Positions 26,183-35,125 of a DNA stretch of 64,000 bases are shown piece by piece (position 1 is the stretch's first letter; the number at the start of each line of letters is the position of its first letter). The position numbers and the translations under genes are program-made. The notes under the pieces were generated by a model that saw only the letters and a list, made by a program, of their open reading frames with translations, had not been told where the DNA came from and made no database searches. Source of the stretch: G963664835 sp963664835 (GTDB lineage: Bacteria; Chloroflexota; UBA6077; FW602-bin22; JBCLEL01); the NCBI GenBank assembly GCA_963664835.2, contig CAXXUG010000008.1, positions 62,001-126,000 of the forward strand, in the 5' to 3' direction.

Positions 26183-27256
26183 GTGTTGACACAAACAGAC
26201 CTGTTTATCGGCGGGCAGCAAGGCTACCACACGTATCGCATCCCGGCGATGATCGTCTCCGCACGAGGAACGCTGCTGGCGTTCTGCGAGGGCCGGCGGT
26301 ACTCTAGCAGCGACACTGGAGACATAGACCTGATCCTGAAGCGCAGCTTTGACGACGGTCTGACCTGGGAACCTACCCAGACCGTTGTGACGGAGCCGGC
26401 GATGACCTGCGGCAATCCGTGCCCGGTCGTAGACAGTACTACCGGAACCATTTGGCTGCCGTTCTGCAAGAACCTGGCGGACGGGCCCGAGAGCATGATC
26501 CGCGATGGGAGAGCGCCGCGCACTGTCTGGCTCACCCACAGCAACGACGATGGCGCGACATGGGCGGAGCCGATCGAGATCACGCCGGCGGTCAAGAAAC
26601 CTTTCTGGACCTGGTACGCGACTGGTCCGACCCACGGCATCCAGCTAGCTAACGGCCGGTTGTTGATTCCGTGCGATCACGTAGCCGGCCAGGTGTTCAG
26701 CCGGCAAGACCCTATCTACTCGCATGTGATATACAGCGACGATCACGGGGCTAGCTGGCATATCGGGGGCGAAGTCGAACCGAGCACCGACGAGTGCGCC
26801 GTGGTGGAGACCGTCGGCGGATCGGTGTACATCAACTCCCGTTACGAGATAGACAAGAATCAGCGGGGTACCGCTTGGAGCGCCGACGGCGGTGGAAGCT
26901 TCACCGATTTCGCTTGGGATGAGACTCTGATCGAACCGGTGTGCCAGGCCAGCATCGCTCGGTTCACGACCGAGACGCAACACGACCGCAACAGAGTGCT
27001 GTTCAGCAATCCGGCCAGCGTCAATCGTGAGAACCTGACCGTCAGGATCAGCTACGACGAGTGCCGAACGTGGAATGCGGGCAAGGCGTTGCATGAAGGC
27101 CCGGCCGCTTATTCGGACCTGGCAGTCTGTGCCGACATGACCATCTGCTGCCTGTACGAACGAGGGAACGAGAGTTGCTATGAGAAGCTGACGCTGGCGC
27201 GGTTTGACCTCGGTTGGCTAACCGATGGATCTGACAGAGTGGCGGGCCGGTCGTAG
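26183..27256 (+). CDS. Exo-alpha-sialidase family protein (GH33-like), copy 2
   Basis: The 357-residue paralogue of the previous sialidase is about 86% identical by eye over its length. All the same signature motifs are kept: YRIPA, SSSDTGDIDL, Asp boxes SFDDGLTW, SNDDGATW and SDDHGASW, NRVLFSNPA and EGPAAYSDLAV. Differences are spread through the chain and are mostly conservative, with no frameshift, so both copies appear under selection. The GTG start (26183) has the same GAGGT context as copy 1. It lies in tandem, same strand, 441 bp downstream. The Asn/Gly-rich Asp box SADGGGSF replaces SADNGDSF. Confidence 0.88.
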   Translation: MLTQTDLFIGGQQGYHTYRIPAMIVSARGTLLAFCEGRRYSSSDTGDIDLILKRSFDDGLTWEPTQTVVTEPAMTCGNPCPVVDSTTGTIWLPFCKNLADGPESMIRDGRAPRTVWLTHSNDDGATWAEPIEITPAVKKPFWTWYATGPTHGIQLANGRLLIPCDHVAGQVFSRQDPIYSHVIYSDDHGASWHIGGEVEPSTDECAVVETVGGSVYINSRYEIDKNQRGTAWSADGGGSFTDFAWDETLIEPVCQASIARFTTETQHDRNRVLFSNPASVNRENLTVRISYDECRTWNAGKALHEGPAAYSDLAVCADMTICCLYERGNESCYEKLTLARFDLGWLTDGSDRVAGRS

Positions 27257-27290
27257 ACTTGATACCGGCAACGAAAACGATAACCCTACA

Positions 27291-27320
27291 TTGACGACGT
27301 TCTTGGCCCGACGCTAGAAT
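27291..27320 (+). promoter_or_regulatory. Promoter of valS
   Basis: TTGACG (27291-27296) and TAGAAT (27315-27320) are 18 bp apart. The predicted start near 27327 gives a leader of about 145 bases that contains the hairpin at 27364-27394. Confidence 0.6.
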
Positions 27321-27363
27321 CAGTCCACACCACCACGGAACAGTTGATTACTTGCCATATTCA

Positions 27364-27394
27364 GCCCCTTCTGCCACGCGATGGCAGGAGGGGC
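27364..27394 (+). other. Strong hairpin in valS leader
   Basis: GCCCCTTCTGCCA (27364-27376) pairs with TGGCAGGAGGGGC (27382-27394) around a 5-base loop CGCGA, 13 bp with one wobble. No T-run follows, so it is not a simple terminator. A T-box motif (GGTGGNACCGCG) was looked for and not found. It could be a leader structure controlling valS or a terminator-like relic of the sialidase unit. Confidence 0.45.
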
Positions 27395-27471
27395 GATTCG
27401 TAAACAGGAAACAGACGCGTCCAAGATTGGCAATATGAGCAAGCTACACCTCGCGGCGGAGGTTTGCCGGC

Positions 27472-30126
27472 ATGGCTAGCACGGAAAACGCCTTGGCAGC
27501 GATGCCAAGTACCTATGACCACACCGAGATCGAGAGTGAAATCTACGCTCGATGGGAGGAGTCCGGGCTATTTCGGCCAGAGATCGACTGGTCGAAGAAG
27601 CCCTTCACCATCGTACTTCCGCCTCCGAACGTAACCGGCGAGCTGCACAACGGGCATGCAATGATGGTCGCGTTTGAGGACCTGATGATTCGCTGGCACC
27701 GAATGCGGGGCGAACCTACGCTTTGGGTACCCGGGACGGACCATGCCAGCATCGGCACACACGTGGTGATCGAAGAGGACCTCGCTCGCCAGGGCAAGAC
27801 GAGGTTCGACCTGGGACGAGACGAGTTTTTGAAGGTAGCGTGGGCTTGGAAAGAGAAGTACGGCGGGATGATTCTCAACCAGATGCGCCTTCTGGGGGCG
27901 TCCTGCGACTGGTCCCGCGAGCGATTCACCATGGACGAAATGCTGTCGCGGGCGGTCCGCGAAGCCTTCGTCCAGCTATACCAGAAAGGGTTGATCTACA
28001 GAGGGAACTACATAGTCAACTGGTGCCCACGCTGCAAATCGGCCATCTCAGACCTGGAAGTCGATCACCAGGAGGAACAGGGGCATCTCTACTACGTGCG
28101 GTACCGTCTGGTTGACGATCTCGACAGGCCGACCGATGAGTATGTATCGGTGGCAACAACCAGGCCGGAGACGATTCTGGGCGATACCGGCGTGGCGGTG
28201 CACCCGGACGACGAGAGATACACCGGGCTGATCGGCCGGTTAGTCGAGCTACCGGTAATCGGCCGGCGGATCCCAATTGTTGCCGACGCCATCGTGGATC
28301 CTGAGTTTGGCACCGGCGCGGTGAAGGTCACGCCGGCGCACGATCCGAATGACTTTGACATAGGGCAGCGAGCCGGCCTGCCAATCGTGACCGCGATGGA
28401 CGAGACTGGCAGCATGAGCGAGGTCGCCGGTCCGTACGCAGGAATGAACCGCTACGAGTGCCGCCGGCAGTTGGTCGAAGACCTGAAGAGCAACACCCAA
28501 CTCATCAATATAGAGCCGCACACCCACGCGGTCGGCCACTGTGACCGCTGCGGCACGGTGATCGAGCCGCTGCTTTCGAAGCAGTGGTTCGTGAAGATCA
28601 AACCGTTGGCCGATCCGGCGATCGAGGCGGTACGGAACGGTTCGATTCAGTTCATCCCGGACCGATTCAGCCGCGACTACTTCAACTGGATGGAGAACAT
28701 TCGCGACTGGTGCATTTCGCGCCAGCTTTGGTGGGGACACCGCATTCCGGTATGGTACTGCGATGACTGCGAAGGACTGACCGTGTCGGTTGGAGAGGCC
28801 ACCGAGTGCAGCGCTTGCGGCTCGGAAGCGATCAATCAAGATCCGGACGTGCTGGACACCTGGTTCAGCTCGGGTCTTTGGCCGGTGAGCACACTCGGAT
28901 GGCCGGATGATTCGGAGGACCTGCGCTATTTCTACCCGACCGACGTGATGGAGACCGGCTACGACATCATATTCCTATGGGTCGCCCGAATGATCATGTT
29001 CGGGATCGAGTTTGGCGGCAAGCCGCCCTTCAGCGTCGTCTACATGCACGGACTTCTGAGAGACGCCAAGGGCGCAAAGATGAGCAAGTCCAAGGGAAAC
29101 GTGTCAAATCCTTTGGACATCATAGCCAAGTACAGTGCTGACGCACTGCGGTTCACGATCGTCACCGGCGGGGGCGCCGGCAACGATCAGAAGCTGGCGA
29201 ACAGCCGGCTGGAAGGCAGCCGCAACTTCGCCAACAAGCTGTGGAACGCGGCGCGCTTCGTCCGCTCGACCCTGGAGGATGGTCTGCCTAATGACCCAGA
29301 TCCGAGGTCCTTGGGCGTATACGAGCGTTGGATCCTCAGCCGAACGCACCATACAGTCGTGGAGGTGACACGGCTACTCGAGAGCTACCAGTTTGGCGAG
29401 GCGGGACGGACGATCCAGGATTTCACTTGGAACGAGTTCTGCGACTGGTACCTGGAACTTGCGAAGATCAGCTTGCGTGGGAGCGATGTCGACCAGAATG
29501 CGGTCCGCCACACGCTCCTTTCTGTTTTGGAGACGATTCTAAAACTGCTGCATCCGTTCATGCCGTTCGTCACCGAGGCGATATGGCGGCACCTGCCAAC
29601 GAGTGACGGTTTCTTGATGACCGAAAAATGGCCGGAGGCCGGCGCCAGGGACGAGGCGACCGAGTCCGAGATAAACAGCGTAACCGAGGTCATTCGGGCG
29701 GTTCGAAATATACGGGCTGAGTTCAGGCTGCCGGCCGGCACCAGAGTGCCGGCAACCGTAGTTGGCCGGGAGACCGACGTGATTGCTGGGCATGGCAAAG
29801 TGATTCAGAGGCTGGCCAGACTCTCGGACCTTTCGTTGGCGGCAAGCTCGGCCGACCGTCCAAAGGAGTCATTTCACCTGCTGACGGGGCAGTTCGAGGT
29901 CTATGTACCCTTCGCCGGCTTGATCGATTTGGACAAAGAACGACAGCGTATCGCCGGCGAGATCGAAGGTGTGAGAAAGCAGACCTCCAGAGTGGAGCAA
30001 CGACTGTCTTCAAGTGGATTTGTGACCAAAGCGCCGGCGGAAGTGGTGGAACGGGAGCGGTCTCGCCTTGTCCAGCTCAACGACCAGTCGGCGAAACTAC
30101 GGAGCCGGCTCGAGGCTCTTGGATAG
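27472..30126 (+). CDS. valS: Valine--tRNA ligase
   Basis: The 884-residue class I synthetase has the HIGH-type motif HNGH (residues 59-62, in PPNVTGELHNGHAM) and KMSKS at 536-540. A CP1 editing domain carries VATTRPETILGDTGVAVHP. Zinc-type cysteine pairs are CPRC, CDRC, and CDDC with CSAC. A C-terminal coiled-coil arm (KERQRIAGEIEGVRKQ, about 822-882) completes it. It charges tRNA-Val and edits Thr-tRNA-Val. Length is typical. GGAGG precedes the ATG by 9 bases. It stands alone with its own promoter. Confidence 0.98.
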   Translation: MASTENALAAMPSTYDHTEIESEIYARWEESGLFRPEIDWSKKPFTIVLPPPNVTGELHNGHAMMVAFEDLMIRWHRMRGEPTLWVPGTDHASIGTHVVIEEDLARQGKTRFDLGRDEFLKVAWAWKEKYGGMILNQMRLLGASCDWSRERFTMDEMLSRAVREAFVQLYQKGLIYRGNYIVNWCPRCKSAISDLEVDHQEEQGHLYYVRYRLVDDLDRPTDEYVSVATTRPETILGDTGVAVHPDDERYTGLIGRLVELPVIGRRIPIVADAIVDPEFGTGAVKVTPAHDPNDFDIGQRAGLPIVTAMDETGSMSEVAGPYAGMNRYECRRQLVEDLKSNTQLINIEPHTHAVGHCDRCGTVIEPLLSKQWFVKIKPLADPAIEAVRNGSIQFIPDRFSRDYFNWMENIRDWCISRQLWWGHRIPVWYCDDCEGLTVSVGEATECSACGSEAINQDPDVLDTWFSSGLWPVSTLGWPDDSEDLRYFYPTDVMETGYDIIFLWVARMIMFGIEFGGKPPFSVVYMHGLLRDAKGAKMSKSKGNVSNPLDIIAKYSADALRFTIVTGGGAGNDQKLANSRLEGSRNFANKLWNAARFVRSTLEDGLPNDPDPRSLGVYERWILSRTHHTVVEVTRLLESYQFGEAGRTIQDFTWNEFCDWYLELAKISLRGSDVDQNAVRHTLLSVLETILKLLHPFMPFVTEAIWRHLPTSDGFLMTEKWPEAGARDEATESEINSVTEVIRAVRNIRAEFRLPAGTRVPATVVGRETDVIAGHGKVIQRLARLSDLSLAASSADRPKESFHLLTGQFEVYVPFAGLIDLDKERQRIAGEIEGVRKQTSRVEQRLSSSGFVTKAPAEVVERERSRLVQLNDQSAKLRSRLEALG

Positions 30127-30156
30127 AGACGTTCCCTAGTTAACCGGCAGCCTCGT

Positions 30157-30816
30157 TTAGCCCCTGGGAGACTTGGCGTACCGGGTTGGATCGGCAACGC
30201 CGGCATCCGCGAATGCCAGGCGGCGCTCGGCACACTTATTGCATCCTGCGCAGTGTAGCACGCCTCTTGGCGCCACACAGGTGATAGTCAACTCAAGAGG
30301 CAGGTCGCTGAATTGGCGGATGACGTCCTCTTTGTGAAGACCTCTGTATGGCAAGAGTATCTTGATTTGGTGCGCCAAACCTTGGCTCAGGGAACTCTCA
30401 AATGCTTCGAAGAACTCCGGCGTGGCGTCCGGAAACGGGTTGCCAGCCAACAAGCCAATAGCAATCCTCGAAACGTCGTGTGTGCTGCACCATACCGCAA
30501 CCAGTCCGATAAGGAGGATATTTCTACCAGGCAAGTAGACAGCGCTGTCCGGCTCTTCATATGCAGGCACGCCAACGCCTGTGACGCTCCAATGGTCTTG
30601 GTAGAACGGTTGAATCGGTAGGGACAGGACTGTAAGAGGCCGCACATTCGGGCTGTTCAGGGCATCCAGGAAAGAAGTCAGAGCCTCGCGCTCATCGTTT
30701 TCCCAGGCAAGACCAACCTGCACGTACACCGGGAACACAATTGAGTGACGTGCCAAATCGGCCAACAGGACCGAGCTGTCAAGCCCCCCACTGGCGAGCA
30801 CCGCGACCCTATCCAT
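30157..30816 (-). CDS. queC: 7-cyano-7-deazaguanine synthase
   Basis: The 219-residue ATP-pyrophosphatase has the PP-loop ASGGLDSSVLL near the N-terminus. Its C-terminal zinc-binding cysteines lie in TCVAP...CAGCNKC. QueC converts 7-carboxy-7-deazaguanine to preQ0 using ATP and ammonia, a step of queuosine synthesis. The ATG at 30816 is chosen because it overlaps the queD stop (ATGA); an in-frame GTG at 30861 would overlap queD by 46 bases. queD lies directly upstream. No queE is seen in the window. Confidence 0.9.
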   Translation of the reverse strand: MDRVAVLASGGLDSSVLLADLARHSIVFPVYVQVGLAWENDEREALTSFLDALNSPNVRPLTVLSLPIQPFYQDHWSVTGVGVPAYEEPDSAVYLPGRNILLIGLVAVWCSTHDVSRIAIGLLAGNPFPDATPEFFEAFESSLSQGLAHQIKILLPYRGLHKEDVIRQFSDLPLELTITCVAPRGVLHCAGCNKCAERRLAFADAGVADPTRYAKSPRG

Positions 30817-31229
30817 CACTCCTCTTCCCGATAGGTGGATCGGCTTGAAGGAGTCTCCCACAGGCGGACTTCGGTCGTCTTGAGTCCCAGCCTTCGTACC
30901 TGGTAGTAAATGTGCTTGGAGATGTTCTCCGCCGTAGGATTATCATCCATCAGATAAAGGGGCTCGCCCATCTCGGTCAGGACCGACGCGACCGGGTCAC
31001 GCCGGCACAATAGCATCCGGTGATCGAGATTCGCGTCGATCCATCCCTTTACCAGGTCGCGCACCTCGCCAAAGTCGATTACCATCCCGAGTCCATCAAG
31101 GGAATCTGACTCTATATCCACCTCGAGAAGCGCGTTATGACCATGGAGATAGCGGCACTTGCCATTGTGCTCCAGCAGACGATGACCGTAGCAAAACTCG
31201 ATGGTCTTCGTCACTCTGTGCAGCGGCAT
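30816..31229 (-). CDS. queD: 6-carboxy-5,6,7,8-tetrahydropterin synthase
   Basis: The product (137 residues from ATG 31229) has the QueD zinc histidines His16, His29 and His31 and catalytic Cys25 (GKCRYLHGHN), plus the LDHR motif and a late acidic WETPSS. It turns 7,8-dihydroneopterin triphosphate into the carboxy-tetrahydropterin of preQ0 synthesis. GAGGAGG lies about 5 bases before 31229, which decides the start. It lies 10 bp downstream of an SDR gene and is coupled to queC by a 1-base overlap of stop and start. Confidence 0.92.
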   Translation of the reverse strand: MPLHRVTKTIEFCYGHRLLEHNGKCRYLHGHNALLEVDIESDSLDGLGMVIDFGEVRDLVKGWIDANLDHRMLLCRRDPVASVLTEMGEPLYLMDDNPTAENISKHIYYQVRRLGLKTTEVRLWETPSSRSTYREEE

Positions 31230-31239
31230 CAGCCCTCCT

Positions 31240-32004
31240 CTAGCCCGCGGCCCCAGGGCCGGCGAGATGCCGGCCGGCATCTACTCGAATAGTCTCACCG
31301 GTAATCGTCTCGCTCTTGAGGAGCATCACGATCAACTCAGCGATCTCCTCGGATGACGACTCTCTCTTGAGGGGAGTCTGGGCTAAGACGTCTTGCTGCC
31401 AAACCTGCCTACTTATCTCGTCGGGACGCATCGTCGGACCCGGGGCAATCGCATTGACTAGAATACCGTGCGACGCGAGCTCGACGGCGAACCCGCGGGT
31501 CATGAAATCTATCGCCGCCTTGGCGGTCAAATAGGGCAAATAGTCCCTGTAAGGAGTTTGGGTCGCGGCCCAGTCGCTGAACAGTACTATGTGGCCACGG
31601 GTAGGTCCAGCATTTCCCATCATATGGTGCCCGGCGTTCACCGTCAGAAGATAGCTGCCCTTGGCCGTAGCCAGCGCATCATCCCAGGCCTCTCCGTCGA
31701 GCGAGTGAAATGGCGTCCGGGGAAATCCGGAAGCGAGATTTACGACGAACGATAGATCACCCAATTGCTCGCAGGCCGCCTCTACCAACCGCCGGACATC
31801 GTCCTCTAGCGAAAGGTCTGCTTGGATCAGGCAGCTACGCTCTACTTTGCCGCAAATGGATTGGTGCAGCGCGTCTGCTTCTTGCCTGGATCTGCGGTAG
31901 GCGATCGCCAAGTTTGCACCATCCATGGCGAGCCGGCGAGTTACAAGCTGACCGACGCGTTTCGCACCTATTACAAGAGCACCCTTGCCTGCCAGACTTA
32001 ACAT
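31240..32004 (-). CDS. SDR oxidoreductase, pteridine-reductase-like
   Basis: The 254-residue protein is a short-chain dehydrogenase with YxxxK catalytic pair (YLTAK) and DAGRHL near the end. Its nucleotide motif is GAKRVG in place of the usual TGxxxGxG. An Arg in this position (xxxRxG) is the hallmark of pteridine reductases such as PTR1 and FolM. Directly upstream of queD, whose substrate is a pterin, a pterin- or folate-related reduction is a sensible inference, but a generic SDR cannot be excluded. It is transcribed as the first gene of the SDR-queD-queC unit. ATG start at 32004. Confidence 0.8.
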   Translation of the reverse strand: MLSLAGKGALVIGAKRVGQLVTRRLAMDGANLAIAYRRSRQEADALHQSICGKVERSCLIQADLSLEDDVRRLVEAACEQLGDLSFVVNLASGFPRTPFHSLDGEAWDDALATAKGSYLLTVNAGHHMMGNAGPTRGHIVLFSDWAATQTPYRDYLPYLTAKAAIDFMTRGFAVELASHGILVNAIAPGPTMRPDEISRQVWQQDVLAQTPLKRESSSEEIAELIVMLLKSETITGETIRVDAGRHLAGPGAAG

Positions 32005-32039
32005 CGTATATTAGAGAGGTCCTTCGGGTCCAATTCTCC

Positions 32040-33190
32040 TCCGTAGCAATCGCTCATCCCGGCTGGCGACCGGTCCACCAAGGTATGAAGGTTTCGTAAC
32101 CTGATTGGTCCAAGTGCTCAAATGCCATAGCCTCACTCCACCCCCTGGATTCCGGCTTTCGCCGGAATCACCATGGCCTTGCGAAGGCCGCATAAGAGAA
32201 TGAAAATCGCGACGTAAGTTAGCACAAGTTAGCAGGTTCATCTATTTTCATACCAATCGCTGATGCCGGCAGGGGCCGGGCCCACCAAGATGTGAAAACC
32301 CGGATTTGCGATTTCATGCGGCGAAGGCGCACGGGCGTTTCTGCCATGCCCACGCCCCACTCCAGCGGGGGACTAGCCCCTCGCCTCGCGTAGTCTTCGA
32401 CCGCGCTACATTTCCCATCCCCGCCCCTTCTGGATTCCGGCTTTCGCCGGAATGACGATCCGGGAGATTCGAGAACCTCCGAGGCACTATTGAAGCCGCG
32501 TAACGTCATTTTCGTACCAATCACCCATCCCGGCTTGCGCCGGCACACCAAGGTATGAAAACCCGGAGTTGCCGTTTCATGCGGCGAATTCGCACAGGGG
32601 ATTCTGCCATGCCCCGACCCCGACCCCAGCGGGGGACAAGCCCCCGCGCTACATTCTTCTTTTCCGGCTAGAGATGAAGGTGGGTTAGAAGAAGTTAGCT
32701 GTAATGTCATTTTCGTACCAATCACCCATCCCGGCTGACGCCGGCACACCAAGGGATGAAAACCGGAGTTGCCGTTTCATGCGGCGAATTCGCACAGGGG
32801 ATTCTGCCATGCCCCGACCCCGACCCCAGCGGGGGACAAGCCCCCGCGCTACATTCTTCTTTTCCGGCTACGAACGAGGATGAGTTAGAAGAAGTTAGCA
32901 GGAAGGCCATTTTCGTACCAATCACCCATCCCGGCTTGCGCCGGCACACCAAGGTATGAAAACCCGGAGTTGCCGTTTCATGCGGCGAATTCGCACAGGG
33001 GATTCTGCCATGCCCCGACCCCGACCCCAGCGGGGGACAAGCCCCCGCGCTACATTCTTCTTTTCCGGCTAGAGATGAAGGTGGGTTAGAAGAAGTTAGC
33101 TGTAATGTCATTTTCGTACCAATGACGAATGGGTAGCCGGATTGACGAGTTCGGCGTTAGGTATCGCGGGCCCATTCCATTTTCGTACCA
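32040..33190. repeat. Dense cluster of dispersed intergenic repeats
   Basis: No gene is called from 32005 to 33285. The region is built from the modules named at 1-260: TTTCGTACCAAT + CATCCCGGC-GCCGGCACACC + AAGGTATGAAAA (several copies), GCGGGGGAC(A/T)AGCCCC + GCTACATT (several), and ATTCCGGCTTTCGCCGGAAT (about 32150-32170 and 32434-32454). One copy (about 32363-32418) carries an extra TCGCCTCGCGTAGTCTTCGA insert that recurs near 47875-47895. Long minus-strand frames across it are repeat readings and are not genes. Confidence 0.85.
32507..33108. repeat. Three tandem ~200 bp repeat units
   Basis: Units begin with CATTTTCGTACCAAT at 32507, 32708 and 32908, and a fourth partial unit begins at 33109. 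Lengths are 201, 200 and 201 bp. Units 1 and 3 read identical along their whole length; unit 2 differs at about 20 positions, mainly in the last 40 bases and in GGCTGACGCCGG. Each unit contains two palindromes, CCGGCTTGCGCCGG and GCGGGGGACAAGCCCCCGC. Confidence 0.9.
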
Positions 33191-33285
33191 ACCGTCCATC
33201 TCTTGCAATCAACGCGGCACAGGCTGGGATTTTACTATACGATCCGGCGGTAGCACATCGAGACTTTCCATTCGAGGAGGGCACA

Positions 33286-34050
33286 GTGACCGAAACTGAA
33301 GCACCCTGGTACCAGACCTTCTTCAGCGATACCTACCTGGAAATCTTCAGCCACCATTTGACGCCGGATCGAGCCGCAAAAGAGGCGGACTTCGTCGAAA
33401 GCACGTTGGGGCTGAACGCCGGCGACAAGGTACTGGACTTGTGCTGTGGACAAGGCCGGCACGCCATATTGATGGCGAAACGTGGATTGCACGTCACGGC
33501 GCAGGACCTGAATGGTGATTATCTGAAGTCGGCCCAGGAAGTCGCGGCATCCGAGGGTGTCGACCTGGCGATCGTCAACAGTGACATGCGGCAAATACCC
33601 TTCGAGGGGTATTTCGACGCCATAATCAACATGTTCACCGCGTTCGGATACCTGGAGTCCGAGGAAGAAGACGCGAAGGTATTGCGGCAAGTCGCCAAAG
33701 CGTTGAAGCCAGGCGGTCAATTGCTCCTAGACCTGCTTAACCGGGAATGGGTGGTCTTGAACTACATTCAGAACGAGTGGCGGAAGGCCGCCGACGGGAC
33801 CATCTTCCTGGAACGCCGGGAGCTCGATCTGGAGACAAGCCGTAACCGGGTGACCGTAACCATCGTTTCGCCGGCTGGTGAGACCCGGCAGATCACGAGC
33901 TTCGAGATTCGACTGTATACGCTGACCGAGATCATAGCGATGCTGGACCGGGCCGGGCTCGCGTTCGTCGGGGCCTACGGTGGGTTTGACGGCGAGCCCT
34001 ACTCGATTGACACGCGTCGAATGGTCGTGGTAGCCCGTCGCTCGGTGTGA
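33286..34050 (+). CDS. Class I SAM-dependent methyltransferase
   Basis: The 254-residue product has the Rossmann SAM motif LDLCCGQGRHAILMAKRG (motif I), AQDLNGDYL (motif II) and DAIINMFTAFGY (motif IV-like). A C-terminal beta-rich lid ends DTRRMVVVARR. Its substrate is not predictable; small-molecule and protein methyltransferases share this core. GTG 33286 is the chosen start because GAGGAGG is 5 bases upstream; a longer frame reaches back into the repeat cluster and is rejected. It is a single plus-strand gene, convergent with the SIMPL gene. Confidence 0.88.
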   Translation: MTETEAPWYQTFFSDTYLEIFSHHLTPDRAAKEADFVESTLGLNAGDKVLDLCCGQGRHAILMAKRGLHVTAQDLNGDYLKSAQEVAASEGVDLAIVNSDMRQIPFEGYFDAIINMFTAFGYLESEEEDAKVLRQVAKALKPGGQLLLDLLNREWVVLNYIQNEWRKAADGTIFLERRELDLETSRNRVTVTIVSPAGETRQITSFEIRLYTLTEIIAMLDRAGLAFVGAYGGFDGEPYSIDTRRMVVVARRSV

Positions 34051-34105
34051 CGGCACGGACCTAGCAACCGGATCTTTAGGCGGCTCGCTCCGCATACTGC
34101 ATGTC

Positions 34106-34921
34106 TCAGGAACCTATGGAGTAGACGACGCGAACCCATACGCTGATCGTTAGCTCACCTGGTTCTATAGGAGTTGCCATCTTCATCGCGGCACTCTCCA
34201 GCATCACACCAGCCATCGCTGGGCGAGGTGATGGATAGCCGCCGCTGTCTTCGGTGACGCTGACGACGCCGACTATTGTCACGCCGGCGGCCTTGGCTAG
34301 GACATCGGCGCGGGAGCGAGCGTCGGCGACCGCCAATTCCATGGCCTGGTTGCGAGAATCTGTGGGATCGGCGATAGAGAACTGAACGCCGCCGGCAACA
34401 TTGGCGCCGGCGTCGAACCCAGCGTCCAGGACCTCGCCCACCTGGTCCAAATCGCGAACGATCACGCTGACATTATTGGTGGCTACATAAGCGTCAACCC
34501 TTTGGCCTTCTCTGTCATATCGTGGACGCAAACTCAGTCCGTGGGTCGAGATATCCTCGTCGTCGATTCCCATCGCTTTGACTGCGTCGATGACCTGAGC
34601 CATCAGCTCCGAGTTCTCAGATTGGGCATCCCTGGCTACCGGGGCTTGAGTTTGAACACCCAGACTGACGCTGGCTATATCGGGCTTCGCCTGGACCGAT
34701 CCCACGCCGGCGACAGCTATGGACGGCTCCAAGGCAGCGCCCGAGCCCAGCGAAGCCTTTGCCATTTCTGCGCTCATCTCGGTGCCCTGGGCGGTTTCAG
34801 TAGTAGCCTGGCCACCCGAGTCTTCTACGCTACTCCGTAGAAACCAGCCGGCGGCGGCGGCAATCAGCACCAACGCGACAACTGCTACGGTTGTTATGAT
34901 CTGTGCTAAACCCCTAAACAT
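34106..34921 (-). CDS. SIMPL domain (DUF541) protein
   Basis: The 271-residue product has an N-terminal TM or signal anchor (residues about 9-27, ITTVAVVALVLIAAAAGWFL) and a low-complexity linker. The SIMPL/DUF541 domain follows, with VAGVGSVQAKPDIASVSLGV, GIDDEDISTHGLSLRPRY and MELAVADARSRADVLAKAAG. These proteins are exported or membrane-tethered and form ring-like oligomers of poorly known role. The last strand reads GELTISVWVRVVYSIGS, typical for the family end. Single minus-strand gene. Confidence 0.92.
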   Translation of the reverse strand: MFRGLAQIITTVAVVALVLIAAAAGWFLRSSVEDSGGQATTETAQGTEMSAEMAKASLGSGAALEPSIAVAGVGSVQAKPDIASVSLGVQTQAPVARDAQSENSELMAQVIDAVKAMGIDDEDISTHGLSLRPRYDREGQRVDAYVATNNVSVIVRDLDQVGEVLDAGFDAGANVAGGVQFSIADPTDSRNQAMELAVADARSRADVLAKAAGVTIVGVVSVTEDSGGYPSPRPAMAGVMLESAAMKMATPIEPGELTISVWVRVVYSIGS

Positions 34922-35125
34922 GTCTCAATCCTTTCGCTATCGGTTGTGCCTATCCTTGTTGATTGGTTGGAATTAATTCCTCACAGCACTTGCCATGTAC
35001 AAGGACGCGCCGGACCGCGATTTAGTTCCCTATGGCAAGGTACGGCGTCTCGGCAGTTTTGGTGAAGGAGCCCCCCTCGGCGTGGCATAGCTTGCTCATG
35101 ACCGAAATCAATCGTCAACTGCATT

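Noticed and set aside
27321..27471. T-box leader upstream of valS
   Set aside because: No T-box sequence; only a hairpin is present.
30816..30861. Start of queC at GTG 30861
   Set aside because: It would overlap queD by 46 bases; the ATG at 30816 overlaps the queD stop cleanly.
32507..33108. CRISPR array
   Set aside because: Repeat units are ~200 bp and lack short direct repeats with unique spacers; no cas genes nearby.
32219..33111. Long minus-strand frames of 129-177 codons across the repeat cluster
   Set aside because: They read through palindromic repeat units, contain the same peptide string in each unit and keep frame only because the units are 201 bp; no ribosome-binding sites or domains.
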